Positions 1 through 7,935 of a stretch of DNA of 64,000 nucleotides are shown here, one piece after another. The notes under the pieces are model-generated. The model worked only from the letters and a program-made list of their open reading frames with translations, was not told the DNA's origin and searched no databases. The translations under genes and the position numbers were made by a program. Position 1 is the stretch's first letter, and every line of letters starts with the position of its first letter. Origin of the DNA: Variovorax sp. TBS-050B (GTDB lineage: Bacteria; Pseudomonadota; Gammaproteobacteria; Burkholderiales; Burkholderiaceae_C); NCBI RefSeq assembly GCF_029893635.1, contig NZ_JARXYR010000002.1, positions 905,001 through 969,000 on the forward strand, in the 5' to 3' direction.

Positions 1-1
1 A

Positions 2-1630
2 CTGGCCCCGGTCATCGCGCTGCGTGACCTGTATCTGTCGGGCGCGGAGGGGCTGGATCTCGACGCCCTTCAGTCCCAGATCGAAGCTTTCGACGCCTGG
101 AACTGGGAGCAACGGGTGGAGGAGACGCTGCACCGGCTCCACCTCGACCGCAACGCCCGCGTCGGCTCGCTTTCGGGCGGGACGCGCAAGCGCGTGGCAC
201 TGGCCCAGGCGCTGGTGGCCGCACCGGACGTTCTCTTGCTGGACGAGCCCACCAACCACCTGGACCTGGACTCGATCGAGTGGCTGGAGCAGTTGCTGAT
301 CGATTTCAAGGGCAGCGTGGTCACCGTCACCCACGACCGGAGCTTCCTGAACCGCGTCGCCACCCGGATCGTGGAGCTCGACCGCGGCAAGTTGAACTCC
401 TACCCCGGCAACTTCGAACAGTATCTGGTGCAGAAGGAAGAGCAGCTCGCCCAGGAGGCGGTGATCAACGCCAAGGCCGACAAGCTGCTGGCCCAGGAAG
501 AGATCTGGATCCGCAAGGGCGTGGAAGCGCGGCGCACGCGCAGCCAGAGCCGCATCAGCCGCCTCGAAGCGCTGCGCGCCAGCCGTGCGTCCCGGCGCGA
601 GGTGCAGGGCAGCGTCAACATGGACGTCGCCGCGGGGCAGTCGAGCGGCAAGATCGTGGCCGAGCTCACCGAGGCGAGCAAGTCCTTCGGCGAGAAGACG
701 GTGATCCGCAAGTTCACGGGCACCATCCTGCGCGGCGACAAGATCGGCCTGCTGGGCCCGAACGGCGCGGGCAAGACCACGCTGCTCAAGCTGATCCTCG
801 GCGAGATCGAGCCGGACAGCGGCAAGATCCGCCGCGGCACCAACCTGCAGGTGGCGTATTTCGACCAGATGCGCGACAAGCTGGACCTCGACGCCACGCT
901 GGAGGACTTCATCAGCCCCGGCAGCGAATGGATCGAGATCGGCAGCCAGCGCAAGCATGTGAAGAGCTACCTTTCCGACTTCCTCTTCTCGCCCGCGCGC
1001 GCCAACTCGCCGGTCCGCTCGCTCAGCGGCGGCGAACGCAACCGGCTGCTGCTGGCCCGCCTGTTCGCGCGGCCGGCCAACGTGCTGGTGCTCGACGAGC
1101 CGACCAACGACCTCGACATCGACACCCTGGAACTGCTCGAATCGCTCCTGCAGGATTACGACGGCACCGTCTTCCTGGTCAGCCACGACCGCACCTTCCT
1201 GGACAACGTGGTGACCGGCACGATCGCCTTCGAGGGCGACGGCCACTGGCGCGAGTACGAAGGCAGCGTGCAGGACTGGCTGATCCAGTCCAAGCGCGCC
1301 CGCGAGATCGCCGAGCAGCGCCAGGCCGCGAGCGCGCCGCCGCCGGCAGCGCCCGCGGCGGCCCCGGCCCCCGTCGCCGCCGCGCCCGCCGGCGCCGCGC
1401 GGAAGAAGCTCAGCTACAAGGAGCAGCGCGAACTCGACGCCCTGCCGGCGCTGATCGAGGCCCTCGAAGCCGAGCAGAAGCGCATCGGCGAGATGCTCGA
1501 GCTCGACGGCGGTGCGATCTACGCCACCGACGCGTCCCGCGCCGCCGAACTGAGCCAGCGCCACGCCCAGATCGACGACGAGCTGCTGGCTGCGCTGGAA
1601 CGCCAGGAAGCGCTGCAGGTCAGGCCTTAG
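2..1630 (+). CDS. uup: ABC-F family ATPase Uup (5' partial)
   Basis: Soluble twin-ATPase of the ABC-F family, whose members act on ribosomes or nucleic acid rather than as transporters; Uup is linked to ribosome function and to tolerance of branched DNA intermediates. The first Walker A lies before the window. Visible are the first signature (LSGGTRKRVALAQAL) and Walker B (LLLDEPTNHLD), an ABC-F linker rich in charged residues, then a complete second ATPase with Walker A GPNGAGKTTLL near 754-786, signature LSGGERNRLLLARL and Walker B LVLDEPTNDLD. An Ala/Pro linker leads to the Uup C-terminal coiled coil (KKLSYKEQRELDALP), which separates Uup from other ABC-F members. The frame is open from base 2, so about 542 residues are seen of roughly 630 usual. 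Confidence 0.95.
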   Translation: MAPVIALRDLYLSGAEGLDLDALQSQIEAFDAWNWEQRVEETLHRLHLDRNARVGSLSGGTRKRVALAQALVAAPDVLLLDEPTNHLDLDSIEWLEQLLIDFKGSVVTVTHDRSFLNRVATRIVELDRGKLNSYPGNFEQYLVQKEEQLAQEAVINAKADKLLAQEEIWIRKGVEARRTRSQSRISRLEALRASRASRREVQGSVNMDVAAGQSSGKIVAELTEASKSFGEKTVIRKFTGTILRGDKIGLLGPNGAGKTTLLKLILGEIEPDSGKIRRGTNLQVAYFDQMRDKLDLDATLEDFISPGSEWIEIGSQRKHVKSYLSDFLFSPARANSPVRSLSGGERNRLLLARLFARPANVLVLDEPTNDLDIDTLELLESLLQDYDGTVFLVSHDRTFLDNVVTGTIAFEGDGHWREYEGSVQDWLIQSKRAREIAEQRQAASAPPPAAPAAAPAPVAAAPAGAARKKLSYKEQRELDALPALIEALEAEQKRIGEMLELDGGAIYATDASRAAELSQRHAQIDDELLAALERQEALQVRP

Positions 1631-1715
1631 TTCTACATTCCATCCATCCCGCTGTCTGACGCGCGGACAGCGCCGACTAGGCTATACAGGCGGCTTCCAA
1701 GCTCTGGGAAGCAGC

Positions 1716-3470
1716 ATGTCATCGATCTACGCGTTCTTCGGCCGCTCCGTGGCGCTGCTGGCCCTCGTGCTGCAAGGCGCCTGCGCGGAACTGCCGCAGC
1801 ATGTGGACCGGCCGGTCTCCACCGCCATCGCCGCACCGGGCGGCACGGCGCTCGAGGCCTTGATCCAGCAGCGGCGCAGGGCCGACGGCGCGCGTTTCGA
1901 GTCGGGTTTCTTGCTGCTCGGCGGCCCTCCGGCGGCCTATGGAAGCCGGCTCGCGCTGATCGAGGGTGCGCAGAAGACCCTGGACCTGCAGTACTACACC
2001 ATCCATGCCGACGCCAGCACCGCCCGGCTGCTGCGCGGCATCCGGGCGGCGGCCGAGCGCGGCGTCCGCGTGCGCATCCTGCTGGACGACTTCCACACCA
2101 CCGGCCGCGACACCATGGTCCTCGCGCTCGCCTTCGTGCCGAACGTCGAGATGCGGCTGTTCAACCCGCTGGCCGGCAACCGCGACTCCTCGCTCGCGCG
2201 CATGATCAATTCGATCGGCGACGCCTCGCGCATCCAGCAGCGGATGCACAACAAGCTCTTCCTCGCCGACAACGTGCTCGGCGTGACCGGCGGCCGGAAT
2301 CTCGGCGACGCCTATTTCGGCAACGCGCCCAAGGGCAACTTCATCGACGTCGACATCCTCGCGGCCGGCCCGATCGTGCGCGACCTCTCGCGCAGCTTCG
2401 ACAGCTACTGGAACAACGAGCGCGCCTATCCCGTGCAGTCGCTGCTCAAGCCCCAGGAACTGCAGGAGATCCGCGAACGCGCCCGCAAGGCCGACCAGGA
2501 ACTGACCGACGAAGCCGCTCGCGCACAGAACGCCCCGCCCGGGCCCCCGCCATCCACGACGGCCGACGGCGAGCAGAAGGCCGGCGCCGCGCCGACACCG
2601 GCGCAACTGGCACGCGCCTGGGACGAGAAGCCGCTCGATCTGCGCACCGCCCGCTTCGTCTGGGCGCCCGCGGTGATGCTTGCCGACCAGCCCGGAAAGA
2701 TCCCGGCCGACAGGGGCCCGGAGAAGACCAAGGCGCCGGGCCTGGTGGTGAGCCAGCCCGGCGATGCCGCGGAATCGTCGCCGCGCGCGGCGGCGCTGCA
2801 GGTGAGCTCCGACATCGCCGCCGGCAGCGAGACCGTGGTCGAGGGATTGCTGCAGCTGATCGCCCAGGCGCGCAGCGACCTGCTCATCATCTCGCCCTAT
2901 TTCGTGCCCGGCCCGGACATGAAGCTGGCCTTCGCGACGGCCAAGCGCCGCGGGGTGCGCATCCGTGTGCTGACCAATTCGCTCGCGTCCAACGATGCGC
3001 CGGTGGCGCACGTGGGCTATGCCCGCCACCGCGAGGAACTGCTGCGGATCGGCGTCGAGCTTTACGAGCTGCGCAGCGAGCAGGCCACCGTCGGCAATGC
3101 CTTCGGCTCGACGGGCAGCGGCGACGTGGGCGCGTCGCGCTCGATGCTGCATTCGAAAGTGCTGGTGATGGACGGCCGGCTGCTGGTGGTCGGCTCGATG
3201 AACCTCGACCTGCGTTCGCAGCTGCAGAACACCGAGATCGCGCTGCTCGTGCGCAGCGGCGAACTCTCCCGCGCGGCATCCGCGCAGATCGAGCGCGGCA
3301 TGCGCGAGGGCTCGTGGCGCGTGGAACTCGACAAGAAGAAGCGCTCGCTGGTCTGGCGCGCGCCCGAAGGCAGCAATCTCCAGGACACCGGCACCGAGCC
3401 CGACGCCAGCCTCACGCTGCGCCTGCTGCTGCGGCTGTTCGGGCCGCTGGCGCCGGACCAGCTGCTCTAG
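1716..3470 (+). CDS. Phospholipase D family lipoprotein
   Basis: Phosphatidyl-transferase/phosphodiesterase of the PLD superfamily, 584 residues, resembling the periplasmic cardiolipin-synthase-like ClsC group. An N-terminal hydrophobic segment ends in LQGAC, a loose lipobox, so outer- or inner-membrane anchoring on the periplasmic side is likely. Two HKD motifs are complete: HNKLFLADN with His near residue 178 followed by GGRNLGDAYF, and LHSKVLVMDG with His near 479 followed by GSMNLDLRS. Between them lies a roughly 100-residue Pro/Ala/Lys-rich insertion (about residues 255-350) unlike the compact family core. It starts 85 bases after uup and stops shortly before a convergent gene, so it looks monocistronic. 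Substrate is not determinable from sequence. Confidence 0.88.
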   Translation: MSSIYAFFGRSVALLALVLQGACAELPQHVDRPVSTAIAAPGGTALEALIQQRRRADGARFESGFLLLGGPPAAYGSRLALIEGAQKTLDLQYYTIHADASTARLLRGIRAAAERGVRVRILLDDFHTTGRDTMVLALAFVPNVEMRLFNPLAGNRDSSLARMINSIGDASRIQQRMHNKLFLADNVLGVTGGRNLGDAYFGNAPKGNFIDVDILAAGPIVRDLSRSFDSYWNNERAYPVQSLLKPQELQEIRERARKADQELTDEAARAQNAPPGPPPSTTADGEQKAGAAPTPAQLARAWDEKPLDLRTARFVWAPAVMLADQPGKIPADRGPEKTKAPGLVVSQPGDAAESSPRAAALQVSSDIAAGSETVVEGLLQLIAQARSDLLIISPYFVPGPDMKLAFATAKRRGVRIRVLTNSLASNDAPVAHVGYARHREELLRIGVELYELRSEQATVGNAFGSTGSGDVGASRSMLHSKVLVMDGRLLVVGSMNLDLRSQLQNTEIALLVRSGELSRAASAQIERGMREGSWRVELDKKKRSLVWRAPEGSNLQDTGTEPDASLTLRLLLRLFGPLAPDQLL

Positions 3471-3476
3471 GCGCCC

Positions 3477-4385
3477 TCAGTGCTTGTGCTGGTGGGCCGG
3501 CGCGGCCGCGTCGCCGCCGTCCGGCGCGCCCACCGGCAGCTTCAGGTCGAGCGAGGTCTTCCGGCCCTTCGCGTCCTCGAAGCTGAGCGTGACCGGCACC
3601 GTCGCGCCCTTGGTGAGCGCCTGCTTCAGGTCCATCATCATCACGTGGTAGCCGCCCGGCTTGAGTTCCACGGTCTGTCCGGCCGGCAGGTCGAGGCCGC
3701 GCGGCAGCTCGCGCATCCGCATGGTGTCGCCCTCCATCTTCATCTCGTGGATCTCGGCCACGCCCGCGGCCGGCGTCGAGATGCCGACCAGCTTGCCGCC
3801 GGTGGGCGCGGTCAGCTTCATGAAGGCACCGGTGCCGCTCTGGCCCGGCACCGACGGGCGGACCCAGGCGTCGCGCACGTCGACCGTGGCCACGCCCTGC
3901 GCCACCACGTCGAGCCGCGCCGCCGGCGTCTTGAGGCCGGCGGTCGAATTGCCCGTCGCCGGCACTTCGGCCCAGTCGACGCGGCCCACGTCGCAGTCCT
4001 GCTGCACCTTGAACCACAGCGTTCCCGGCGTGCTCGGGACCTTGCCGCGCAGCACGAACTCGGCGCGCTCGCCGGCGGGCAGCGCCGTCTGCGGGCTTTC
4101 GGCCGTCCAGCGCACCTCGCCGTCGCCGGCGTTCTTCTGGACATCGAGCTTCCAGCCCTTGCGCGCCTGCGCGTCGCTCAGGATGAAGCCCTTGGGCAGC
4201 CGCACGGCCAGCCCGGTGGTGGCCTTCGCGCCCTCGCAGGCGTGGCCCACGCGGAAGGCGGCGTCATAGTCGCTGCCGACGGTGACGCCGCCGCGCGGCA
4301 AGCTGACGTGGGCGCAGGCGGCCGCGGTGCCGGCAAGCAGGACGGAGGCCGCGGCCGTCTTGAAGGTGGTGTGCAGTGGGCTCAT
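3477..4385 (-). CDS. YcnI (DUF1775)-PCuAC copper chaperone fusion
   Basis: Secreted two-domain protein of 302 residues. After a signal peptide the mature chain should begin at or near HVSLPRGG; in YcnI proteins an N-terminal histidine helps bind Cu(II). The YcnI/DUF1775 domain spans about residues 26-165. A PCuAC (DUF461) domain follows (about 175-285) with the Met/His copper motif EIHEMKMEGDTMRM and GGYHVMMM. The tail ends HQHKH, another likely metal ligand. PCuAC proteins deliver copper to cytochrome oxidase CuA sites. The start at 4385 is chosen because AGGAG sits at proper spacing; an upstream Met 17 codons earlier has no such site. The next gene on this strand is a DUF2946 protein, consistent with a copper locus. 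Confidence 0.9.
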   Translation of the reverse strand: MSPLHTTFKTAAASVLLAGTAAACAHVSLPRGGVTVGSDYDAAFRVGHACEGAKATTGLAVRLPKGFILSDAQARKGWKLDVQKNAGDGEVRWTAESPQTALPAGERAEFVLRGKVPSTPGTLWFKVQQDCDVGRVDWAEVPATGNSTAGLKTPAARLDVVAQGVATVDVRDAWVRPSVPGQSGTGAFMKLTAPTGGKLVGISTPAAGVAEIHEMKMEGDTMRMRELPRGLDLPAGQTVELKPGGYHVMMMDLKQALTKGATVPVTLSFEDAKGRKTSLDLKLPVGAPDGGDAAAPAHQHKH

Positions 4386-4536
4386 GGGAACTCCTCGAGG
4401 GAAAAGCGGAAGCAAAAAGATCGGAATCGGGTTCACCTGCGGTCGGGCGCGCAGGTGGGGTCGTCGCGCGCCGGGGCGGAGGGCCCGCGCCGGTCTTGCG
4501 TCTAGAAAAGCGGAGCCGGGGACGGCGCCGCCGTCC

Positions 4537-4926
4537 TCAGACGGGGCGCACGGCCCGGAACAAGGCCGGAGGCCCGCGCGCCGGCAGCGGTGCCGCGCTG
4601 GCCGTGGCGAAGTGCACGGCCGGGATGGGCCGGGCCACGCGGCCCGTCGGCAGGGGATGTTCGAAGGAAGACGCGGCCGGCGCGGGCGGCGGCGCCCCGG
4701 TCAGCAGGCACAGCGGGCAATCGAGATGCGAGGCGCCCAGCTCCTCCAGGCCGTCGTCGGTCTGAACCACGACCTTGACCGCACCGGCGCTGGCGCACAC
4801 CAGCTCCACGGCCTGCGGATGCACGATCGGCGAGGCCGCCGCCGCGCCGATCGACAGCACGAACCACAGCAGCACCCAGCGGCCGAACAGGCCGGGCAAG
4901 CGGGTGTGGTTTCGCGGCAGATGCAT
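4537..4926 (-). CDS. DUF2946 family protein
   Basis: Small 129-residue protein with one hydrophobic N-terminal segment (GRWVLLWFVLSIGAAAA), consistent with a signal anchor or signal peptide. A conserved-looking His-Asp-Cys-Pro-x-Cys cluster (HLDCPLCLL, near residues 67-75) fits the DUF2946 family, whose members are frequent beside copper and heme/TonB genes; metal binding is plausible but unproven. It lies between the GumN-like gene (11 bases upstream) and the YcnI-PCuAC fusion (about 150 bases downstream), all on the minus strand. The ribosome binding site is weak, so its translation may depend on the gene before it. Confidence 0.75.
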   Translation of the reverse strand: MHLPRNHTRLPGLFGRWVLLWFVLSIGAAAASPIVHPQAVELVCASAGAVKVVVQTDDGLEELGASHLDCPLCLLTGAPPPAPAASSFEHPLPTGRVARPIPAVHFATASAAPLPARGPPALFRAVRPV

Positions 4927-4937
4927 GGCGTTGGCGA

Positions 4938-6218
4938 TTATCGGCGCTGTTTGCTCTTCGATGCCGTGGTGCGCGCCGCAGGCTTGGCGCTCGCCGCCGG
5001 CCGGCTGCCGGTCTTCGCCGCGGCCTTCGCGCCGGACGGCCGGGCGGTGGTGGAAGCCTTGGCACCGCGCGCATTCCGCGCCGTCGACGGCGCCGCGCGG
5101 CCGCCCTTCGCGCTCCGCCCGGCCGGGGCCGCGCGCGAGGCCGCGGCCGGTGGCGGCGCGGCCGGCAGGGCGGCGGCGGGTTGCGCCACCAGCGGCACCG
5201 CCGCCACCTTGAATCCGCGCGCCGCGAGGATCGCCGGCAGGCCCTGCGGCCCGACCATGTGCAGCGCGCCGACGGCCGCGAACACGCGCTTGCCGCCGGC
5301 GTGCATGCGCTCGATGCCGTCCGCGAGCCCCGGGTTGCGGTCGTCCAGCAGGCGCTTCATGAGCCGCTGCTCGGCGGGCGTTTGGAGGCAGTTGCACCAT
5401 TCGGGGTAGCGGGCCAGTTTGTCCACGTCGCCGCGTGCCCAGATGTGGGCGAGCTCCTTCATCTGCGTGCGCAGCTGGCCCGACTCGAGTTCGCTGAGCG
5501 TCGCGTCGATCTGCTCCGCCTCCTCGGCTTCGGAGCCGCCGGTCAGCATCTGCAGCTGCGCAGCGGCGGTCTCGAGCGCGAACACCGGCTTGCCGCTGTT
5601 GCGCGCGGCCACGGCCATCGATTCGTCGGCGCCGAACTCCGGATACAGGCCGTCGGCGCGCGCCACCAGCCCCGCCAGCGCCATCACCTGCAGGATCGGC
5701 TGCAGCCCGTTCGCCTTGCCGGGCTCCACGCAGGCGGCTTCGTTCTGGCGCGCGAGGCGCCGCGCGCGCTCGCCGCTGAGGAGGCGCGCCACCACCGCGG
5801 GATCGGCGGGCTGCGTCAGCGGGCGCATCGCGGCCTGGTCGCGCACGTCCAGTTCGAGCGCCAGCGCATCGCTCTGCTCGAGCGCGTTCTGCACCGTCGG
5901 GCCGGGACGGACCCATTCGGCGCGGCCGACGTGGATGGTGCCGTAGAGCCAGGAGGTGCGGCCGTCGCGCTCGGCGCGCCAGAGCAGCCCGCGGTCCACC
6001 GCGTTCCACTGGCCCACCGCCGCTCCGGGCTTGCCCAGGCTCGCGATGGCCGACGGCGGGCAGGCGGCGTGCACCGCCAGCGCGAAGACGGAACAGACGC
6101 CCGCCACGACGAGGCGCGGCAGACGAAGAAGAAGAAAAGAGGGGCGCGTGCGCGCCTTCGCACCGACGTCGCGCTTCGGCGCAACCAGGATCCGGAGTAT
6201 CCGCAAGGCTTGCTCCAT
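4938..6218 (-). CDS. TraB/GumN family protein with basic Ala-rich tail
   Basis: TraB/GumN family proteins share the Tiki/ChaN fold and have been proposed to act as metal-dependent proteases; the cellular role in bacteria is not settled. The 426-residue product has a signal-like hydrophobic stretch ending HAACPPSA, the family N-terminal motif SWLYGTIHVG and the C-terminal motif AAVGALHMVGPQGL (conserved Gly-x-x-His in both). The family usually ends there, near 300-340 residues; here about 75 further residues made of Ala, Lys, Arg, Ser and Pro follow, resembling the tails of histone-H1-like bacterial proteins. Start at 6218 gives the full signal region, but no strong ribosome site is visible. 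Divergent from the VOC gene starting at 6270. Confidence 0.82.
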   Translation of the reverse strand: MEQALRILRILVAPKRDVGAKARTRPSFLLLRLPRLVVAGVCSVFALAVHAACPPSAIASLGKPGAAVGQWNAVDRGLLWRAERDGRTSWLYGTIHVGRAEWVRPGPTVQNALEQSDALALELDVRDQAAMRPLTQPADPAVVARLLSGERARRLARQNEAACVEPGKANGLQPILQVMALAGLVARADGLYPEFGADESMAVAARNSGKPVFALETAAAQLQMLTGGSEAEEAEQIDATLSELESGQLRTQMKELAHIWARGDVDKLARYPEWCNCLQTPAEQRLMKRLLDDRNPGLADGIERMHAGGKRVFAAVGALHMVGPQGLPAILAARGFKVAAVPLVAQPAAALPAAPPPAAASRAAPAGRSAKGGRAAPSTARNARGAKASTTARPSGAKAAAKTGSRPAASAKPAARTTASKSKQRR

Positions 6219-6269
6219 GATGAAAGAAAGTCCGGCATTCTCACAGCACCGCTCTCCATAATCCGGAAC

Positions 6270-6683
6270 ATGCAAAGCATCTTCCATCTTGCCTTCCACG
6301 TCCGCGATCTCGACGCGGCCCGCCGCTTCTACGGCGACGTGCTCGGCTGCGCCGAAGGCCGCAGCACCGACACCTGGGTCGACTTCGACTTCTTCGGCCA
6401 CCAGATCTCGCTGCATCTCGGCGAACCCTTCGCCACCACGCGCACCGGCCAGGTGGGCAGCGCGCTGGTGCCGATGCCGCATTTCGGCATCGTGCTCGAA
6501 CTGCCCGACTGGCAGGCGCTGGCCGCGCGGCTGCAGGCCGCGAACACCGCCTTCGTGCTCGAGCCGCAGGTGCGCTTCGAGGGCCAGCCCGGCGAGCAGT
6601 GGACGATGTTCTTCTGCGATCCCTTCGGCAACCCGATAGAGGTCAAGGGCTTCCGCTCGCTCGCCGCGCTCTACGACAAATGA
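6270..6683 (+). CDS. VOC family (glyoxalase/bleomycin-resistance fold) protein
   Basis: 137-residue vicinal-oxygen-chelate protein, the size of a single-chain half that would dimerise. The first beta-alpha-beta module begins IFHLAFHVRDLDAARRFY with a likely metal His; the second module has PHFGIVLELPD and ends DPFGNPIEVKGF, supplying the conserved Glu ligand. Relatives include glyoxalases, dioxygenases and antibiotic-binding proteins; the substrate cannot be told from sequence. Its stop overlaps the start of the following MORN-like gene (ATGA), indicating translational coupling. Divergent from the GumN-type gene, with only 51 bases between starts. Confidence 0.88.
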   Translation: MQSIFHLAFHVRDLDAARRFYGDVLGCAEGRSTDTWVDFDFFGHQISLHLGEPFATTRTGQVGSALVPMPHFGIVLELPDWQALAARLQAANTAFVLEPQVRFEGQPGEQWTMFFCDPFGNPIEVKGFRSLAALYDK

Positions 6684-7906
6684 CCCTCCCGCACCGGGCC
6701 GCCCGCCAGCGCCCCGCCGCCCCGGCGGGGGCGGGCGGCGCCGCGTCCCGCATGGCCGCGGCCGCGCTTGCCGCCGGGCTCTGGCTCTTGGCGCCCGGCG
6801 CGGTCCAGGCGGCCGTGCTCGATTGCGAACTCAACGGCCGCAGCGTGAACCCGTCGGACGGCGGCAGCACCGCCGGCAAGACCGGCCTGATGCGCTGCAG
6901 GCACCGCGACACCGGCGAGCTGCAGCGCGAGCAGCAACTGCAGAACGGCGTCTTCATGGGGCTGGTGCGCTTCTACGAGAAGGGCAAGCTGGCGCGCGAG
7001 CACATCGTCAATGCCGCCGGCAACATCCACGGCCCCGCGCGCGAGTTCGCCCCCAACGGCCGCGTGGTGCGCGAGGCGGTCTACGACGACGGGCAGGAGC
7101 GCGGCCTAGTGCGCAGCTTCTATCCCGGCGGCCAGCTGCGGCGCGCGACCTTCTATCCGGCCCTCGGCACCGACCGGCCCTTCGTCGAATTCACCGAGCG
7201 CGGGCAGCTGTCGGGCCTGCGCTGCGGCGAGGCCCCGATGCTCGCGCCCGCGGTCGACGACGCCAAGCTCTGCGGCTTCGTCGGCGGGCCCTCGCAGGTG
7301 GAGCTTTTCGATGCGCGCGGCATCCTGCGCTCGCGGCTGTCGTACCTCGCGGGCAAGCGCGTGCGTTCGCAGAGCTTCTACGACAACGGCAAGCCCTCGG
7401 TGCAGGACGAGATCGCCGGCAACCAGCGCACCGAGCGCCATTTCTCCTCCGAAGGCGTGAAGCGGCGCGAAACCGTGTGGCTGCTGCTCGAGCGCAGCGC
7501 GGTCAAGCAGCGCGAGCAGGAATTCTCCGAACGGGGCACGCTGATCCGCGACCAGCGCTGGAACAGCGCCGGCATGCCGATCGGCGACGACAGCTACTAC
7601 CTCAACGGCCAGCCCCGCGCCAAGTCGGCCTACAGCGGCAGCGGCGAAGCGCGCACGGTCGAGATCACCGAGTTCTACGACAGCGGCGAACGCGCCGCCA
7701 AGGGACGCTTCAAGGCCGCCGTGCGCGGCCGGCAGGTGCCGATCGGCACCCACCAGCGCTTCAGCGAAAAAGGCACGCTGCTGGCGGAATCGATCTTCGA
7801 CGCCAACGGCCGCATCACCCGCGAGCGCAGCTGGGACGAGAACGGCGAGCTCCTGAGCGACGACGAGGTCTTCGAGGACGGCTCGCGCAAGGCCTTCGTG
7901 CAATGA
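6680..7906 (+). CDS. Secreted MORN-variant/YwqK-repeat protein
   Basis: 408-residue exported protein built of about a dozen MORN-like/YwqK repeats, seen as recurring units such as FYEKGKLARE, FAPNGRVVRE, SFYPGGQLRR, SFYDNGKPSV, FSERGTLIRD and FDANGRITRE (aromatic-x-x-x-Gly-x-hydrophobic-x-x-Glu). YwqK of Bacillus is the antitoxin-side gene of a toxin pair, but the repeat is widespread and no nuclease-like neighbour is seen here, so no antitoxin role is claimed. A hydrophobic segment AAAALAAGLWLLAPGAVQAA predicts export. The start overlaps the VOC stop by four bases (ATGA); an internal Met at 6750, closer to the signal segment, is an alternative. Confidence 0.78.
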   Translation: MTLPHRAARQRPAAPAGAGGAASRMAAAALAAGLWLLAPGAVQAAVLDCELNGRSVNPSDGGSTAGKTGLMRCRHRDTGELQREQQLQNGVFMGLVRFYEKGKLAREHIVNAAGNIHGPAREFAPNGRVVREAVYDDGQERGLVRSFYPGGQLRRATFYPALGTDRPFVEFTERGQLSGLRCGEAPMLAPAVDDAKLCGFVGGPSQVELFDARGILRSRLSYLAGKRVRSQSFYDNGKPSVQDEIAGNQRTERHFSSEGVKRRETVWLLLERSAVKQREQEFSERGTLIRDQRWNSAGMPIGDDSYYLNGQPRAKSAYSGSGEARTVEITEFYDSGERAAKGRFKAAVRGRQVPIGTHQRFSEKGTLLAESIFDANGRITRERSWDENGELLSDDEVFEDGSRKAFVQ

Positions 7907-7935
7907 CCTGGGCGGCCGGTCCGGCCGCGGCCTGA

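Noticed and set aside
1650..1672. CGCTGTC-N9-GACAGCG hairpin after uup as terminator
   Set aside because: Only seven pairs and no T run; too weak to call.
6680..7906. Toxin-antitoxin call for the YwqK-like repeat protein
   Set aside because: No toxin-like neighbour; the protein has a signal peptide, and the repeat alone is not diagnostic.
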